Shown one piece after another: positions 31,268 to 39,051 of a DNA stretch of 64,000 nt. Location of the stretch: positions 62,001-126,000 of the forward strand of contig DASP01000012.1 of NCBI GenBank assembly GCA_002503825.1, read 5' to 3'. The notes beneath the pieces are model-generated. The model saw only the letters and a list, made by a program, of their open reading frames with translations, was not told where the DNA came from and searched no databases. The first letter of the stretch is position 1, and each line of letters begins with the position of its first letter. A program made the position numbers and the translations under genes. Source of the stretch: Methanoregulaceae archaeon UBA467 (GTDB taxonomy: Archaea; Halobacteriota; Methanomicrobia; Methanomicrobiales; Methanospirillaceae).

Positions 31268-32911
31268 ATGGCGGACGAGCAAAGCATCGGGGATTATATC
31301 ATTCACCGGCTCCTTGAGAAGGGTGTCGGCCACGTTTTCGGGGTTCCCGGGGATTACGTGCTGGGTTTTTTCAAAAAAATGTCAGAAAGCCCTATCAGGG
31401 TTATCAATACAAATGACGAGCAGGGTGCCGGCTTTGCAGTTGACGCGTATGCACGGGTGAAGGGCCTGGGTGTGGCATGCGTCACCTACGGCGTTGGAGG
31501 ATTAAAAGTTGTGAATACCACAGCCCAGGCATATGCAGAGAAATCCCCGGTACTTATCATCAGCGGAGCCCCTGGAATGCAGGAACGGCAGCAGCACCCC
31601 ATGCTCCACCATAAGGTTCACACCTATGAAGACCAGATAAAAATTTTCGAGAGACTGACCGTGGCATCTGCGGCATTAACCGATCCAGAAAGAGCGTTTG
31701 GCGAGGTGGACCGTGTATTGTCAGCAGTGCTCGCGTATAAAAGGCCCGGATACCTGGAGCTGCCACGCGATATGGTTAACGTGGTGCCGTCGAACTGTGA
31801 ACTGCATACCCCTGCCGAACCTGTGATGTTTTGGGATCAGGGTGCTCTCCGGGAAGCACTGGCTGAATCACTGGCCCTGATCAACAGATCATCCAGGCCG
31901 GTCATCATCGCGGGTGTCGATGTATCACGTTATGGACTTCAGGACCCGGTTCTCGCACTCGCGACCGGGGCAGGCATTCCAATCGCTTCCACAATCCTCG
32001 GAAAATCCGCTATTGATGAAAATAACCCGCTGAACATGGGGATTTATGCCGGCGCCATCGGGGATGAACGTGTGCGGGATTATGTCGAATCCAGCGACTG
32101 CATCATCCTCATCGGGGTGTTTCTCACGGATCTCGAACTCGGCGGCTACACGGCGCACCTTGAGACACGGAATATGATGCATATCTCAGGCACTGAAGTC
32201 AGGATTGGTTATCACTCGTACCGGTGTCCGGGATTTGAACTCCTGAAAAGCCTGGAACGTGCGCAACTGCGCCGGCACGATGAAGCCCGGTTCCCCAGGG
32301 CAGAGAAACATGAGCCCCTTGACTGGCGTTCACTTCCGAATGAGAAGATCACCGCACAACGGGTCTTCCGCATCATCAATTCATTCCTTGATGAGAACAT
32401 GGTCCTCATTGCCGATGTGGGAGACTCACTCCTGGGATGCACCGAGGTTGAGATCCCGGGCCCGAACCGGTTTATCTCCCCTGCATATTATGCATCTCTT
32501 GGATTTGCGGTACCTGCCAGCATTGGCGTAAAAACGGCATTTCCTGACCTGAGGCCGCTGGTCATTGTCGGTGACGGTTCATTCCAGATGACAGGGATGG
32601 AGGTATCGTCTGCTGCCAGGTACAACATGAATCCCATTATCGTGGTGTTGAATAATCACGGGTACGGGACCGAACGTCCGATGCTCGACGGTCCGTTCAA
32701 TGATGTGGCCGTATGGAACTATTCGCTCATCCCAGGAATTATCGGAACGGGCCGCGGTTTTGTAATCAGGACCGAGGAAGAATTTGGAAAAGCGCTTATA
32801 GACGCCGGAAATTACGAAGGACTCTCCCTGCTTGAAGTCCTGCTGGACCCTCATGATATTTCGAGGGAACTTCAGAGGCTGACTGCCAGCCTTGGAAAAA
32901 ATGTGAAGTAA
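31268..32911 (+). CDS. Thiamine-diphosphate-dependent 2-oxoacid decarboxylase (pyruvate/indolepyruvate type)
   Basis: 547 residues, the family's usual length. The N-terminal domain has FGVPGDYVLGF and the activating Glu in NDEQGAGFAVDAYAR; the paired His typical of pyruvate and indolepyruvate decarboxylases are in LHHKVHT near residue 115. The C-terminal domain has the cofactor motif GDGSFQMTGME ending in NNHGYG. It should remove CO2 from pyruvate, indolepyruvate or phenylpyruvate to give an aldehyde; the sequence does not settle which. Start is the ATG at 31268, three codons inside a GTG. Such decarboxylases are uncommon in methanogens, which normally use ferredoxin-linked oxidoreductases on the same substrates. 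Confidence 0.88.
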   Translation: MADEQSIGDYIIHRLLEKGVGHVFGVPGDYVLGFFKKMSESPIRVINTNDEQGAGFAVDAYARVKGLGVACVTYGVGGLKVVNTTAQAYAEKSPVLIISGAPGMQERQQHPMLHHKVHTYEDQIKIFERLTVASAALTDPERAFGEVDRVLSAVLAYKRPGYLELPRDMVNVVPSNCELHTPAEPVMFWDQGALREALAESLALINRSSRPVIIAGVDVSRYGLQDPVLALATGAGIPIASTILGKSAIDENNPLNMGIYAGAIGDERVRDYVESSDCIILIGVFLTDLELGGYTAHLETRNMMHISGTEVRIGYHSYRCPGFELLKSLERAQLRRHDEARFPRAEKHEPLDWRSLPNEKITAQRVFRIINSFLDENMVLIADVGDSLLGCTEVEIPGPNRFISPAYYASLGFAVPASIGVKTAFPDLRPLVIVGDGSFQMTGMEVSSAARYNMNPIIVVLNNHGYGTERPMLDGPFNDVAVWNYSLIPGIIGTGRGFVIRTEEEFGKALIDAGNYEGLSLLEVLLDPHDISRELQRLTASLGKNVK

Positions 32912-33033
32912 CTAATGATTACATTTTCATGATTGCATGAGTGCATCACCAGATAACCCTGGTATAAACAGGTTACCGCAGGAGGATAACGTCAACCAGG
33001 ACGATTTATAATCTCCTGCCCACACTGTATACT

Positions 33034-33369
33034 ATGGACATCCCGTATGTAACTGGGATTATCAACGCGTTTGCCATTGCATTCAACATCGTCGGGGCTG
33101 CAATGGTCATTTACGGCGGGGCCAGGGCAGTCATCGAACTGCTCCTTTTCGGGGCTCATCGCACTACGAAGACGAAAAGCACGATCAAGCGGCAATTTAC
33201 CGGGTATATCATCTTCGGGCTTGAGTTCTTCATTGCCGGCGATGTGCTGATGACGATGCTGAACCCGACGGCCCAGGATCTTATGCTGCTCGGGGCGATA
33301 GTCGTCATACGGGTCGTACTTGCATATTTCCTTGAAAAAGAGTCAAAAGAATATGATATCGATTCCTGA
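33034..33369 (+). CDS. DUF1622 membrane protein
   Basis: 111 residues with three hydrophobic helices (about 10-35, 60-80 and 85-105) and a basic loop (HRTTKTKSTIKRQF) between the first two. It matches the DUF1622 family, small conserved membrane proteins of unknown function. It stands alone, with a seven-T run right after the stop. Confidence 0.85.
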   Translation: MDIPYVTGIINAFAIAFNIVGAAMVIYGGARAVIELLLFGAHRTTKTKSTIKRQFTGYIIFGLEFFIAGDVLMTMLNPTAQDLMLLGAIVVIRVVLAYFLEKESKEYDIDS

Positions 33370-33371
33370 CC

Positions 33372-33378
33372 TTTTTTT
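33372..33378 (+). terminator. Oligo-T terminator
   Basis: Seven T beginning three bases after the DUF1622 stop codon. Confidence 0.5.
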
Positions 33379-33816
33379 AATGATACGGTATTGTTGAAAT
33401 CCTTAATTTCGATAGAACCTGTTCGATCCATTTCTCTGACAGGAGGGAGTGCCCTCCCCTCCCTGCCGTATCCCGCTGCGGGATTGCCTGCAGGCAGTGT
33501 TGATCGGGATCCCGTAATTTTTCAAAAGAACGAAGCACAATCCCTGTCGCATTGCGGGGAGGCACAGATTCGTCCAGTGCATCAGCCCGGAAGTGTTGTG
33601 GTGAGGACTATGACGAAAGAGGAGTCGTGAGATAACAGTAAGGGTTTCCTGATAAAATGGTGGAACTACCCATAATATAAGAAGATTTTAAATGGACTTT
33701 TTCATGGTTCCGGAGTGAACCTTACTGGTTCATGTCCGTTTCAACAGAATCGAAAATCCGGGAAACCGGCAACCAGGATTTAATCGGGTAACCTTCCATG
33801 CCGGATTCGACTTTTT
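33379..33816. other. Intergenic with a tract of four palindromes
   Basis: No supported gene. Between 33442 and 33514 four separate palindromes follow each other: GGAGGGAGTGCCCTCC (33442-33457), TCCCGCTGCGGGA (33471-33483), GCCTGCAGGC (33486-33495) and CGGGATCCCG (33505-33514). The tract could be a folded RNA, a REP-like element or a set of protein sites. Confidence 0.5.
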
Positions 33817-34305
33817 TCACGATATCCGCTTGCCGATTACATCGAGTGCATCGAGTACGGTCTTTTTACCGGGCTTCATAATGGCAACAGGTACATCCAC
33901 GATTTTCTCCACCATCGATGCAAGGACCGGGGCACAGACAATGCCTGCCGCACCGTCTTTTTCTGCCTTGACAGCCGCAATAATGCACTCTTCAATGGAA
34001 TTCGCGGTATACCCCCTGATCGTGCAGGTCCTGTCCCCGAGCGTGATCTTCTGCCCCTCGACCTCATCGAGGAGAAACTTGGCGGCAATAACCGCAATAA
34101 ATGGAGGATATCGCGGTTCAAGTGCCCCGACTATTCTTTTGAGGGTGGAAAGCCTGACATCGCGTTCTGCCGATGTGAGTTTATACAGCGTAGCTGCAGG
34201 GATCCCTGCCTTATCTGCCAGCTCTTTTATTGTCATACCCTGTCGTTTCAGCTCCTCTTCAAGGGCCCGCCTGAATTCCATCTCAAATAGTGATTTTGAG
34301 AACAT
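33817..34305 (-). CDS. HTH transcriptional regulator next to the CoM operon
   Basis: 162 residues. Residues about 10-65 are a Cro/C1-type helix-turn-helix (MTIKELADKAGIPAATLYKLTS). The C-terminal part (about 70-162) is an alpha/beta ligand-type domain; its closing wording (GIVCAPVLASMVEKI..PVAIMKPG) recalls sensor domains of the PrpR_N kind, but this is only a resemblance. It is divergent from the coenzyme M operon with 104 bases to the first likely start, and that gap contains palindromes, so it probably controls the operon and itself. No ribosome site precedes the ATG; a leaderless message is likely. Confidence 0.85.
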   Translation of the reverse strand: MFSKSLFEMEFRRALEEELKRQGMTIKELADKAGIPAATLYKLTSAERDVRLSTLKRIVGALEPRYPPFIAVIAAKFLLDEVEGQKITLGDRTCTIRGYTANSIEECIIAAVKAEKDGAAGIVCAPVLASMVEKIVDVPVAIMKPGKKTVLDALDVIGKRIS

Positions 34306-34312
34306 AATAAGA

Positions 34313-34366
34313 TAATAATATCATTATGTATAATAAATAATTCCTTATAAGGCATATTATTAATAG
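34313..34366. promoter_or_regulatory. Divergent promoter/operator of the CoM operon and its HTH regulator
   Basis: This very AT-rich gap contains a perfect 10-base palindrome CCTTATAAGG (34343-34352), a second interrupted inverted repeat (ATAAT ... ATTAT) at 34313-34326 and TATA-like DNA (CATATTATTAATAG, 34353-34366). Its position between the regulator and the operon suggests the HTH protein binds here. Inference from layout. Confidence 0.5.
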
Positions 34367-34409
34367 AATAATGCAAATGTATTTTATTTATGCATGTCCA
34401 TTACAGATC

Positions 34410-35192
34410 ATGGATTCCTGCGCCATCCGGGAGATCACCATCCTGCCGGGCCATGATAAATCCGGCAGAACAGAACAGTTCCAGGAGATAGTGATCCGCC
34501 CCGGGGACACAATCTCCATCGTGGGGCCCACAGGATCGGGAAAGACCGCATTTATCAATGATATAGAGGTATTTGCGCAGAACGATACCGCAACCGGGAG
34601 AACTGTCCTTGTCAACGGGGAAATTCCCCCGGAAGAGTATATCCGTGACCCTTCCATGAAGCCGGTCGCCCTGATCACCCAGAATACAAAATGCCTTGCC
34701 GATCTGTCAGTGGATACATTTCTCACCATGCATGTCAGGGCCCGCAGGATTGGAAACCCGGAGATCGTGAAAGAGACGATCGATCTTGCAAACCAGTTCA
34801 CAGGGGAGCAGATCCAGCCCACCTGCAGGATCACCGCACTTTCCGGGGGGCAGACCCGTTCCCTGATGGTTGCCGATGCCATCCTTATCTCCAATGCTCC
34901 GCTTATCCTTCTTGACGAGGTGGAAAATGCGGGCATCTTCCGGGAAAAGGTCATCCGTGTGCTCAAGGAACACTGTAAATCTGTTATTTTCGTCACCCAT
35001 GACCCGCTGGTATCCCTCCTCTCCGACCGCAGGATCGTGATGAGGAACGGCGCAGTGGAAAAAGTACTTGAACCAAAGGGTGAAGAACGCCAGATACTGG
35101 AGTTTGTGGAGCGTATCGATGTCACCCTCTGCCTGTTCCGGGAGCGTATCAGGGCAGGCGAGCTCCTCACCGGGCAGGGCATGTCGGTATGA
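34410..35192 (+). CDS. ABC-type ATPase of the CoM operon
   Basis: 260 residues from the ATG at 34410; an in-frame ATG at 34371 would add 13 hydrophobic residues. Walker A GPTGSGKT, signature LSGGQTRSLM, Walker B LILLDEVENAG and an H-loop (VTHDP) are intact. The usual Walker B Glu is kept but the D-loop is odd (VENAG rather than xSALD), so it is not a standard importer ATPase, and no permease gene is near. It overlaps the GTPase gene by four bases. As the first gene of a methanogen operon it is likely a soluble ATPase in enzyme maturation, like the component A2 ABC proteins, but that is inference. Confidence 0.82.
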   Translation: MDSCAIREITILPGHDKSGRTEQFQEIVIRPGDTISIVGPTGSGKTAFINDIEVFAQNDTATGRTVLVNGEIPPEEYIRDPSMKPVALITQNTKCLADLSVDTFLTMHVRARRIGNPEIVKETIDLANQFTGEQIQPTCRITALSGGQTRSLMVADAILISNAPLILLDEVENAGIFREKVIRVLKEHCKSVIFVTHDPLVSLLSDRRIVMRNGAVEKVLEPKGEERQILEFVERIDVTLCLFRERIRAGELLTGQGMSV

Positions 35193-35896
35193 AACTCATC
35201 ATCATAGCGGGCCCGCCGAGTGCAGGGAAGACTGCAGTCGTGAAACAGGTCATTAAGCACTTTCTCCCGAAAAAGAAGATATCCTACCTGAAGATCGACG
35301 TCGTCAGGGCCTTTGAGGACGAGGAACTGCGCAACGAGTTCAATATCCCGGCAAGAAAAGTCTATTCCGGGGACCTGTGCCCTGATCATACCGGGATCAT
35401 GGTCCTGCGGGACGCCCTCGACTGGGCTGAAGGTCTGGAGAGCGATATTTTTATCCTGGAGAGTGCCGGCCTCTGCCTCCGCTGCTCGCCCTATACCACC
35501 CAGTCGCTTGGAATCGTGGTCATCTCTGCAGTAAGCGGGATGAACTCCCCGCTCAAGATGGGGCCTATGATCTCACTTGCAGATATCGCGGTGATTACCA
35601 AGACAGATCTCGTGTCCCAGTCGGAAAAAGAAGTCTTCCGTGAGAGGACGAAAGAGGTTGCCCCCCACGTTGAGATTATCGAGACAAATGCCATCCAGGG
35701 GACGGGGCTCCGGTACCTCATGCGGGCTATCGACCAGACGCCTGATATCTCTGATCCTGCGAAGATTGTACTTCGGGGTATACCCCCTCTCGGGGTCTGC
35801 ACCGTCTGCGTCGGGAAGAGAGATATCGGATGGCAGCAGCATTTCGGTGTTGTACGAAAACTTGAGGGAGCCGATGACCTGTTCCGGGGTGACTGA
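35189..35896 (+). CDS. HypB/UreG-like GTPase of the CoM operon
   Basis: 235 residues of the SIMIBI class. P-loop GPPSAGKT at 8-15, a switch region with ESAGLCLRCSPY in the place of the HypB ENVGNLVCP motif, and TKTDL as the guanine-specificity loop. Two CxxC pairs (CLRC near residue 95 and CTVC near 210) could bind a metal. Relatives deliver nickel or energise metal-cofactor insertion. The ATGA overlap with the ATPase gene and a 23-base overlap with the next gene show tight co-translation. Its client is probably encoded in the same operon, most likely the Fe-S or marker 16 protein; this is inference. Confidence 0.85.
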   Translation: MKLIIIAGPPSAGKTAVVKQVIKHFLPKKKISYLKIDVVRAFEDEELRNEFNIPARKVYSGDLCPDHTGIMVLRDALDWAEGLESDIFILESAGLCLRCSPYTTQSLGIVVISAVSGMNSPLKMGPMISLADIAVITKTDLVSQSEKEVFRERTKEVAPHVEIIETNAIQGTGLRYLMRAIDQTPDISDPAKIVLRGIPPLGVCTVCVGKRDIGWQQHFGVVRKLEGADDLFRGD

Positions 35897-36518
35897 GCTG
35901 CCGGAATGGCACCCGCCAGGAAAAGACTGCGGGGCATGCGGGGCACAGAACTGCCAGGAATTTCTCCTGCTTGTTGCAGCCGGGGAGAAAGAAAAATCCG
36001 ACTGCCCTTTTTATGAGGAAACCCACGAAAATTCAAGCCTCACAGAGGGGGAATACAGCGGGAAAGATGTCGTCGGCCAGGCGTACGACTTCGTTCTCCT
36101 CCCCCTTCCGGGCGAACCATCGGCCAGGAAGATTATCCTGCCGTTCCGCCCTGACCTTGTGGAACGCTGGGATATCAGGAAGGGAGATATCGTCCTTGGC
36201 AGGCCGGCCGGTGCAGGCTGCCCGATCCAGCATGTCCTCTCAGTGATCGGAGCCAACCCGGTGACGGGTGTGCTTACCTGCCATACCGTGGGACCGCACC
36301 GGGCCAGGAATGCAGAGGTGAAGGAGATACAGGCGTATCATGTCGTCGGGTTTGAAGGGATGGCCAGGGTCACGCGGAATGCCCCCGGCTTTGCACGGCG
36401 ACAGTTTTTTCTCCCGTCCTATTGCATGATGCAGCGTGCACATACCGGAGTGGTCATGATGGTGCTGCAGAAATCATCAGGGCTCCACGTTCGGGTTGAG
36501 GATATCAGGCTGGATTAA
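35874..36518 (+). CDS. Fe-S protein of the CoM operon
   Basis: 214 residues. The start ATG at 35874 lies inside the GTPase gene and yields a protein that opens with a four-Cys cluster motif, Cys19, Cys22, Cys27 and Cys44 (CGACGAQNC then a later DC), the pattern of the [4Fe-4S] domain in RnfB and the corrinoid protein of CODH/ACS. The rest (about 60-214) is an unfamiliar globular domain conserved in wording (RKGDIVLGRPAGAGCPI, HTVGPHRARNAEV). No membrane helix. It could carry electrons to marker 16 or act in its assembly. A longer upstream open frame is an artefact of the overlap. Confidence 0.8.
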   Translation: MTCSGVTELPEWHPPGKDCGACGAQNCQEFLLLVAAGEKEKSDCPFYEETHENSSLTEGEYSGKDVVGQAYDFVLLPLPGEPSARKIILPFRPDLVERWDIRKGDIVLGRPAGAGCPIQHVLSVIGANPVTGVLTCHTVGPHRARNAEVKEIQAYHVVGFEGMARVTRNAPGFARRQFFLPSYCMMQRAHTGVVMMVLQKSSGLHVRVEDIRLD

Positions 36519-36532
36519 TACGGGTTTTTCAT

Positions 36533-37780
36533 ATGAAGACCATCGATGAGATAACGGGCAGGATAAAGAACGGGACCGCGGCGGTGTATACCGCGTCCCA
36601 ACTGAAAGATCTGGCCATGAACGGTGAGAACGTCACCGCTGACGACGTTGATGTCGTGACGACCGGAACCTTCGGAGTCATGTCAGGTACACTTGCAATC
36701 CTCCATATCCCGGTCGCGGATCGCGGATCATTTGAACGGGCAGACCGGGCATGGTTAAACGGGGTCCCGGCCGCAACCGGGCCCTGCCCGAACGAACGGA
36801 CCGGGACCGTTGACCTCGTGGTTTTCGGGACCTCGCAGGCAGATAACTCCTACGGGGGAGGGCATCTTTTCCGCGACATCGTCAGCAGGCTGCCTGTCGA
36901 GGTGGAGATAGAGTCCCGGGGACGACTGTTCACCCGGACCGTTACCCTCGATGACATGGGATCCGCCCGCATGGTTACCACCCGCAGCGCCTTTAAAAAT
37001 TACAGTGCATTCCTCAATAACCGGCCTGGAACTGTAAAGACCATCTTCTCGGTAAGGGGACTATCCGGGCCCTCCGGTGAGATCTCTGTCAGCGGATGCG
37101 GCGATATCAATCCCCTTCAGAATGATCCCGCCCTGGACACAATCGGAGTGGGGACCCGGATCCTGCTGAACGGAAGTCCCGGCTACATCATGGGACAGGG
37201 TACCCGGAGCAGCAGGGACCGGCCAAATATCGCGGCATTTGCAGATATGAGGAAGATGATCCCTGATATGATGGGGGGGTTCATTACATCATCCGGGCCT
37301 GAATGCCTCACATCCGTCGCCATTCCCATTCCGGTACTTGACGACGAAATCCTTTCCCGTCTCATGGTGCGGAATGAAGATATCCCGCTTCCCGTCGCTG
37401 ATATCAGTAACCGGGCTCCCTTCGCCGCATCCCATTATGGCGAAGTCTGGAATGACACGGATCCTGTAATAACTTATTCCCAGGATTCCTGTATCCGCTG
37501 TGATGCCTGTGAAGCGGCATTATACTGCCCTTCCGGGGCGATTACCCCCGGGGAAGGGATTAATCCGGCACTGTGCGTGAACTGCGGGACGTGTGTCAAC
37601 GTATGCCCCGGCAAAGCATTCATGGGAAATCTCGGTGCGATGACCATTGAAGGAAAAAAAATCCCGATCACGCTCCGGCAGTCTGACCGTGCACGTGCAC
37701 TGCGGCTCTGCGAATATTTAAAATCACTCATTCTTGATAATAAATTCAGGATCACGGAAAAAACAGAGGACCTCGTATGA
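36533..37780 (+). CDS. Methanogenesis marker 16 metalloprotein (DUF39/HcyBio + ferredoxin)
   Basis: 415 residues. Residues about 1-300 are the homocysteine-biosynthesis (DUF39) domain with two notable cysteines, Cys85 (GPCPNE) and Cys189 (SGCGDINPL). Residues 315-360 form a two-cluster ferredoxin: Cys320, 323, 326 and 332, then 348, 351, 354 and 358. The first set has five residues before the last Cys where three is usual. Relatives reductively insert sulfur into aspartate semialdehyde to make homocysteine. Here the gene lies directly before cysteate synthase (four-base overlap) and ComDE, so it may do the parallel reaction on sulfoacetaldehyde, giving coenzyme M. Family is firm, this substrate is inference. 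Confidence 0.88.
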   Translation: MKTIDEITGRIKNGTAAVYTASQLKDLAMNGENVTADDVDVVTTGTFGVMSGTLAILHIPVADRGSFERADRAWLNGVPAATGPCPNERTGTVDLVVFGTSQADNSYGGGHLFRDIVSRLPVEVEIESRGRLFTRTVTLDDMGSARMVTTRSAFKNYSAFLNNRPGTVKTIFSVRGLSGPSGEISVSGCGDINPLQNDPALDTIGVGTRILLNGSPGYIMGQGTRSSRDRPNIAAFADMRKMIPDMMGGFITSSGPECLTSVAIPIPVLDDEILSRLMVRNEDIPLPVADISNRAPFAASHYGEVWNDTDPVITYSQDSCIRCDACEAALYCPSGAITPGEGINPALCVNCGTCVNVCPGKAFMGNLGAMTIEGKKIPITLRQSDRARALRLCEYLKSLILDNKFRITEKTEDLV

Positions 37781-39051
37781 ATGAAAAATACATTCTCCGC
37801 TGTCTTGAAGGGGGAGAAGTAGTGCCTGATGAGTACACCCTCAGCTGCCCCTCGGGTCATTCGTCTCTATTACGGACGGAGTATACAAAAAAAAGGCTGG
37901 AACTCAGAAAACTCCCGGGGATATTCCGTTTCTGCGACTGGCTTCCGATCATGCATACCATGCCCGTTGTTTCCGGCCCGGTCTGTTACAGGAGTGAAGG
38001 GCTGGCCCGCGAACTGGGGCTGAAAAACCTGCATATCTGTTTCAACGGCTACTGGCCGGAGAGAGGGGGGACTATTGCGACCTGTTCATTCAAGGAACTT
38101 GAGGCGATTCCCACTGTTATCCGGTTAAAGGAGAGGAAATCGGGAGTGCTGGTCATTGCCTCGGCAGGGAATACCGGGCGGGCCTTTCTCCAGGTGTCAG
38201 CGCTTACAGGGACTCCCGTTGTGGTGGTGGTCCCCGAATCCGGCATACACAGGCTCTGGACCACCGCCCCGGCCAGTCAGGCATTTGTTATTGCAGTCCG
38301 TGGAGATTATACCGATGCCATCAGGTTCAGCCGGCAGATATGTTCATCCGGACATTTCATCGCAGAAGGCGGGGCAAAGAACGTGGCCCGCCGGGACGGG
38401 ATGGGCACGGTGATGCTTGAAGGAGCAACAGCAATCGGAAGGATGCCTGATTATTACTTCCAGGCGGTCGGAAGCGGAACGGGAGGTATTGCTGCCTGGG
38501 AGGCTTCGCTACGTTTAAAGGAAGACGGCAGGTTCGGGACGGCCCTTCCTGAACTCCACCTCTCCCAGAGCCTCCCATTCGCCCCCATGGTCTCGGCCTG
38601 GCACCACCACAGGAGTAGTATCATCCCGGAAACTGACATGCCTGATGCGAAGAATGCCATCTCAAAGGTATATTCGGATGTGCTGACTAACAGGGAGCCC
38701 CCGTATGCCATCAGGGGCGGTATATCTGACGCGTTGACAGATACCTGCGGCAGGATGTACGCGATCCGGAACGAGGATGCCCGTTCTGCAGAAAAAATCT
38801 TTGTGGATGCGGAGGGTATCGACCCTGACCCTGCGGCCTCGGTCTGTACCGCCTCCCTCATAACGGCAATTGAAACGGGTAAAATCAAAAAAGACAGGGT
38901 TGTCCTTCTGAATATCACCGGCGGAGGATACAGGAGGGTGCGTGAAGACCACCAGATCATCCCGGTGGCTGCACACATCACCGTTGAGGCCGGATCTCCG
39001 GCAGATGAAATTATGAGAGAACTTATGGCGTGGGGGAAGTCCTGTGTATGA
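37777..39051 (+). CDS. Cysteate synthase
   Basis: 424 residues, a PLP enzyme of the threonine synthase fold. The PLP lysine is Lys106 in CSFKELEA; the phosphate-binding Gly-rich loop is VGSGTGG, and SAGNTGRA is the asparagine loop. Methanogen cysteate synthase joins O-phosphoserine and sulfite to L-cysteate (EC 2.5.1.76), the entry to coenzyme M synthesis in Methanosarcinales and Methanomicrobiales. The alternative, threonine synthase, is less likely because the gene sits directly between marker 16 and ComDE, overlapping both (4 and 8 bases). A short Cys-containing segment near 20-30 is probably a remnant of the family's N-terminal motif. Confidence 0.92.
   Translation: MNEKYILRCLEGGEVVPDEYTLSCPSGHSSLLRTEYTKKRLELRKLPGIFRFCDWLPIMHTMPVVSGPVCYRSEGLARELGLKNLHICFNGYWPERGGTIATCSFKELEAIPTVIRLKERKSGVLVIASAGNTGRAFLQVSALTGTPVVVVVPESGIHRLWTTAPASQAFVIAVRGDYTDAIRFSRQICSSGHFIAEGGAKNVARRDGMGTVMLEGATAIGRMPDYYFQAVGSGTGGIAAWEASLRLKEDGRFGTALPELHLSQSLPFAPMVSAWHHHRSSIIPETDMPDAKNAISKVYSDVLTNREPPYAIRGGISDALTDTCGRMYAIRNEDARSAEKIFVDAEGIDPDPAASVCTASLITAIETGKIKKDRVVLLNITGGGYRRVREDHQIIPVAAHITVEAGSPADEIMRELMAWGKSCV

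Noticed and set aside
34388..35389. Minus-strand frame of 333 codons
   Set aside because: Antisense to the ABC-type ATPase gene with complete motifs; composition shadow.
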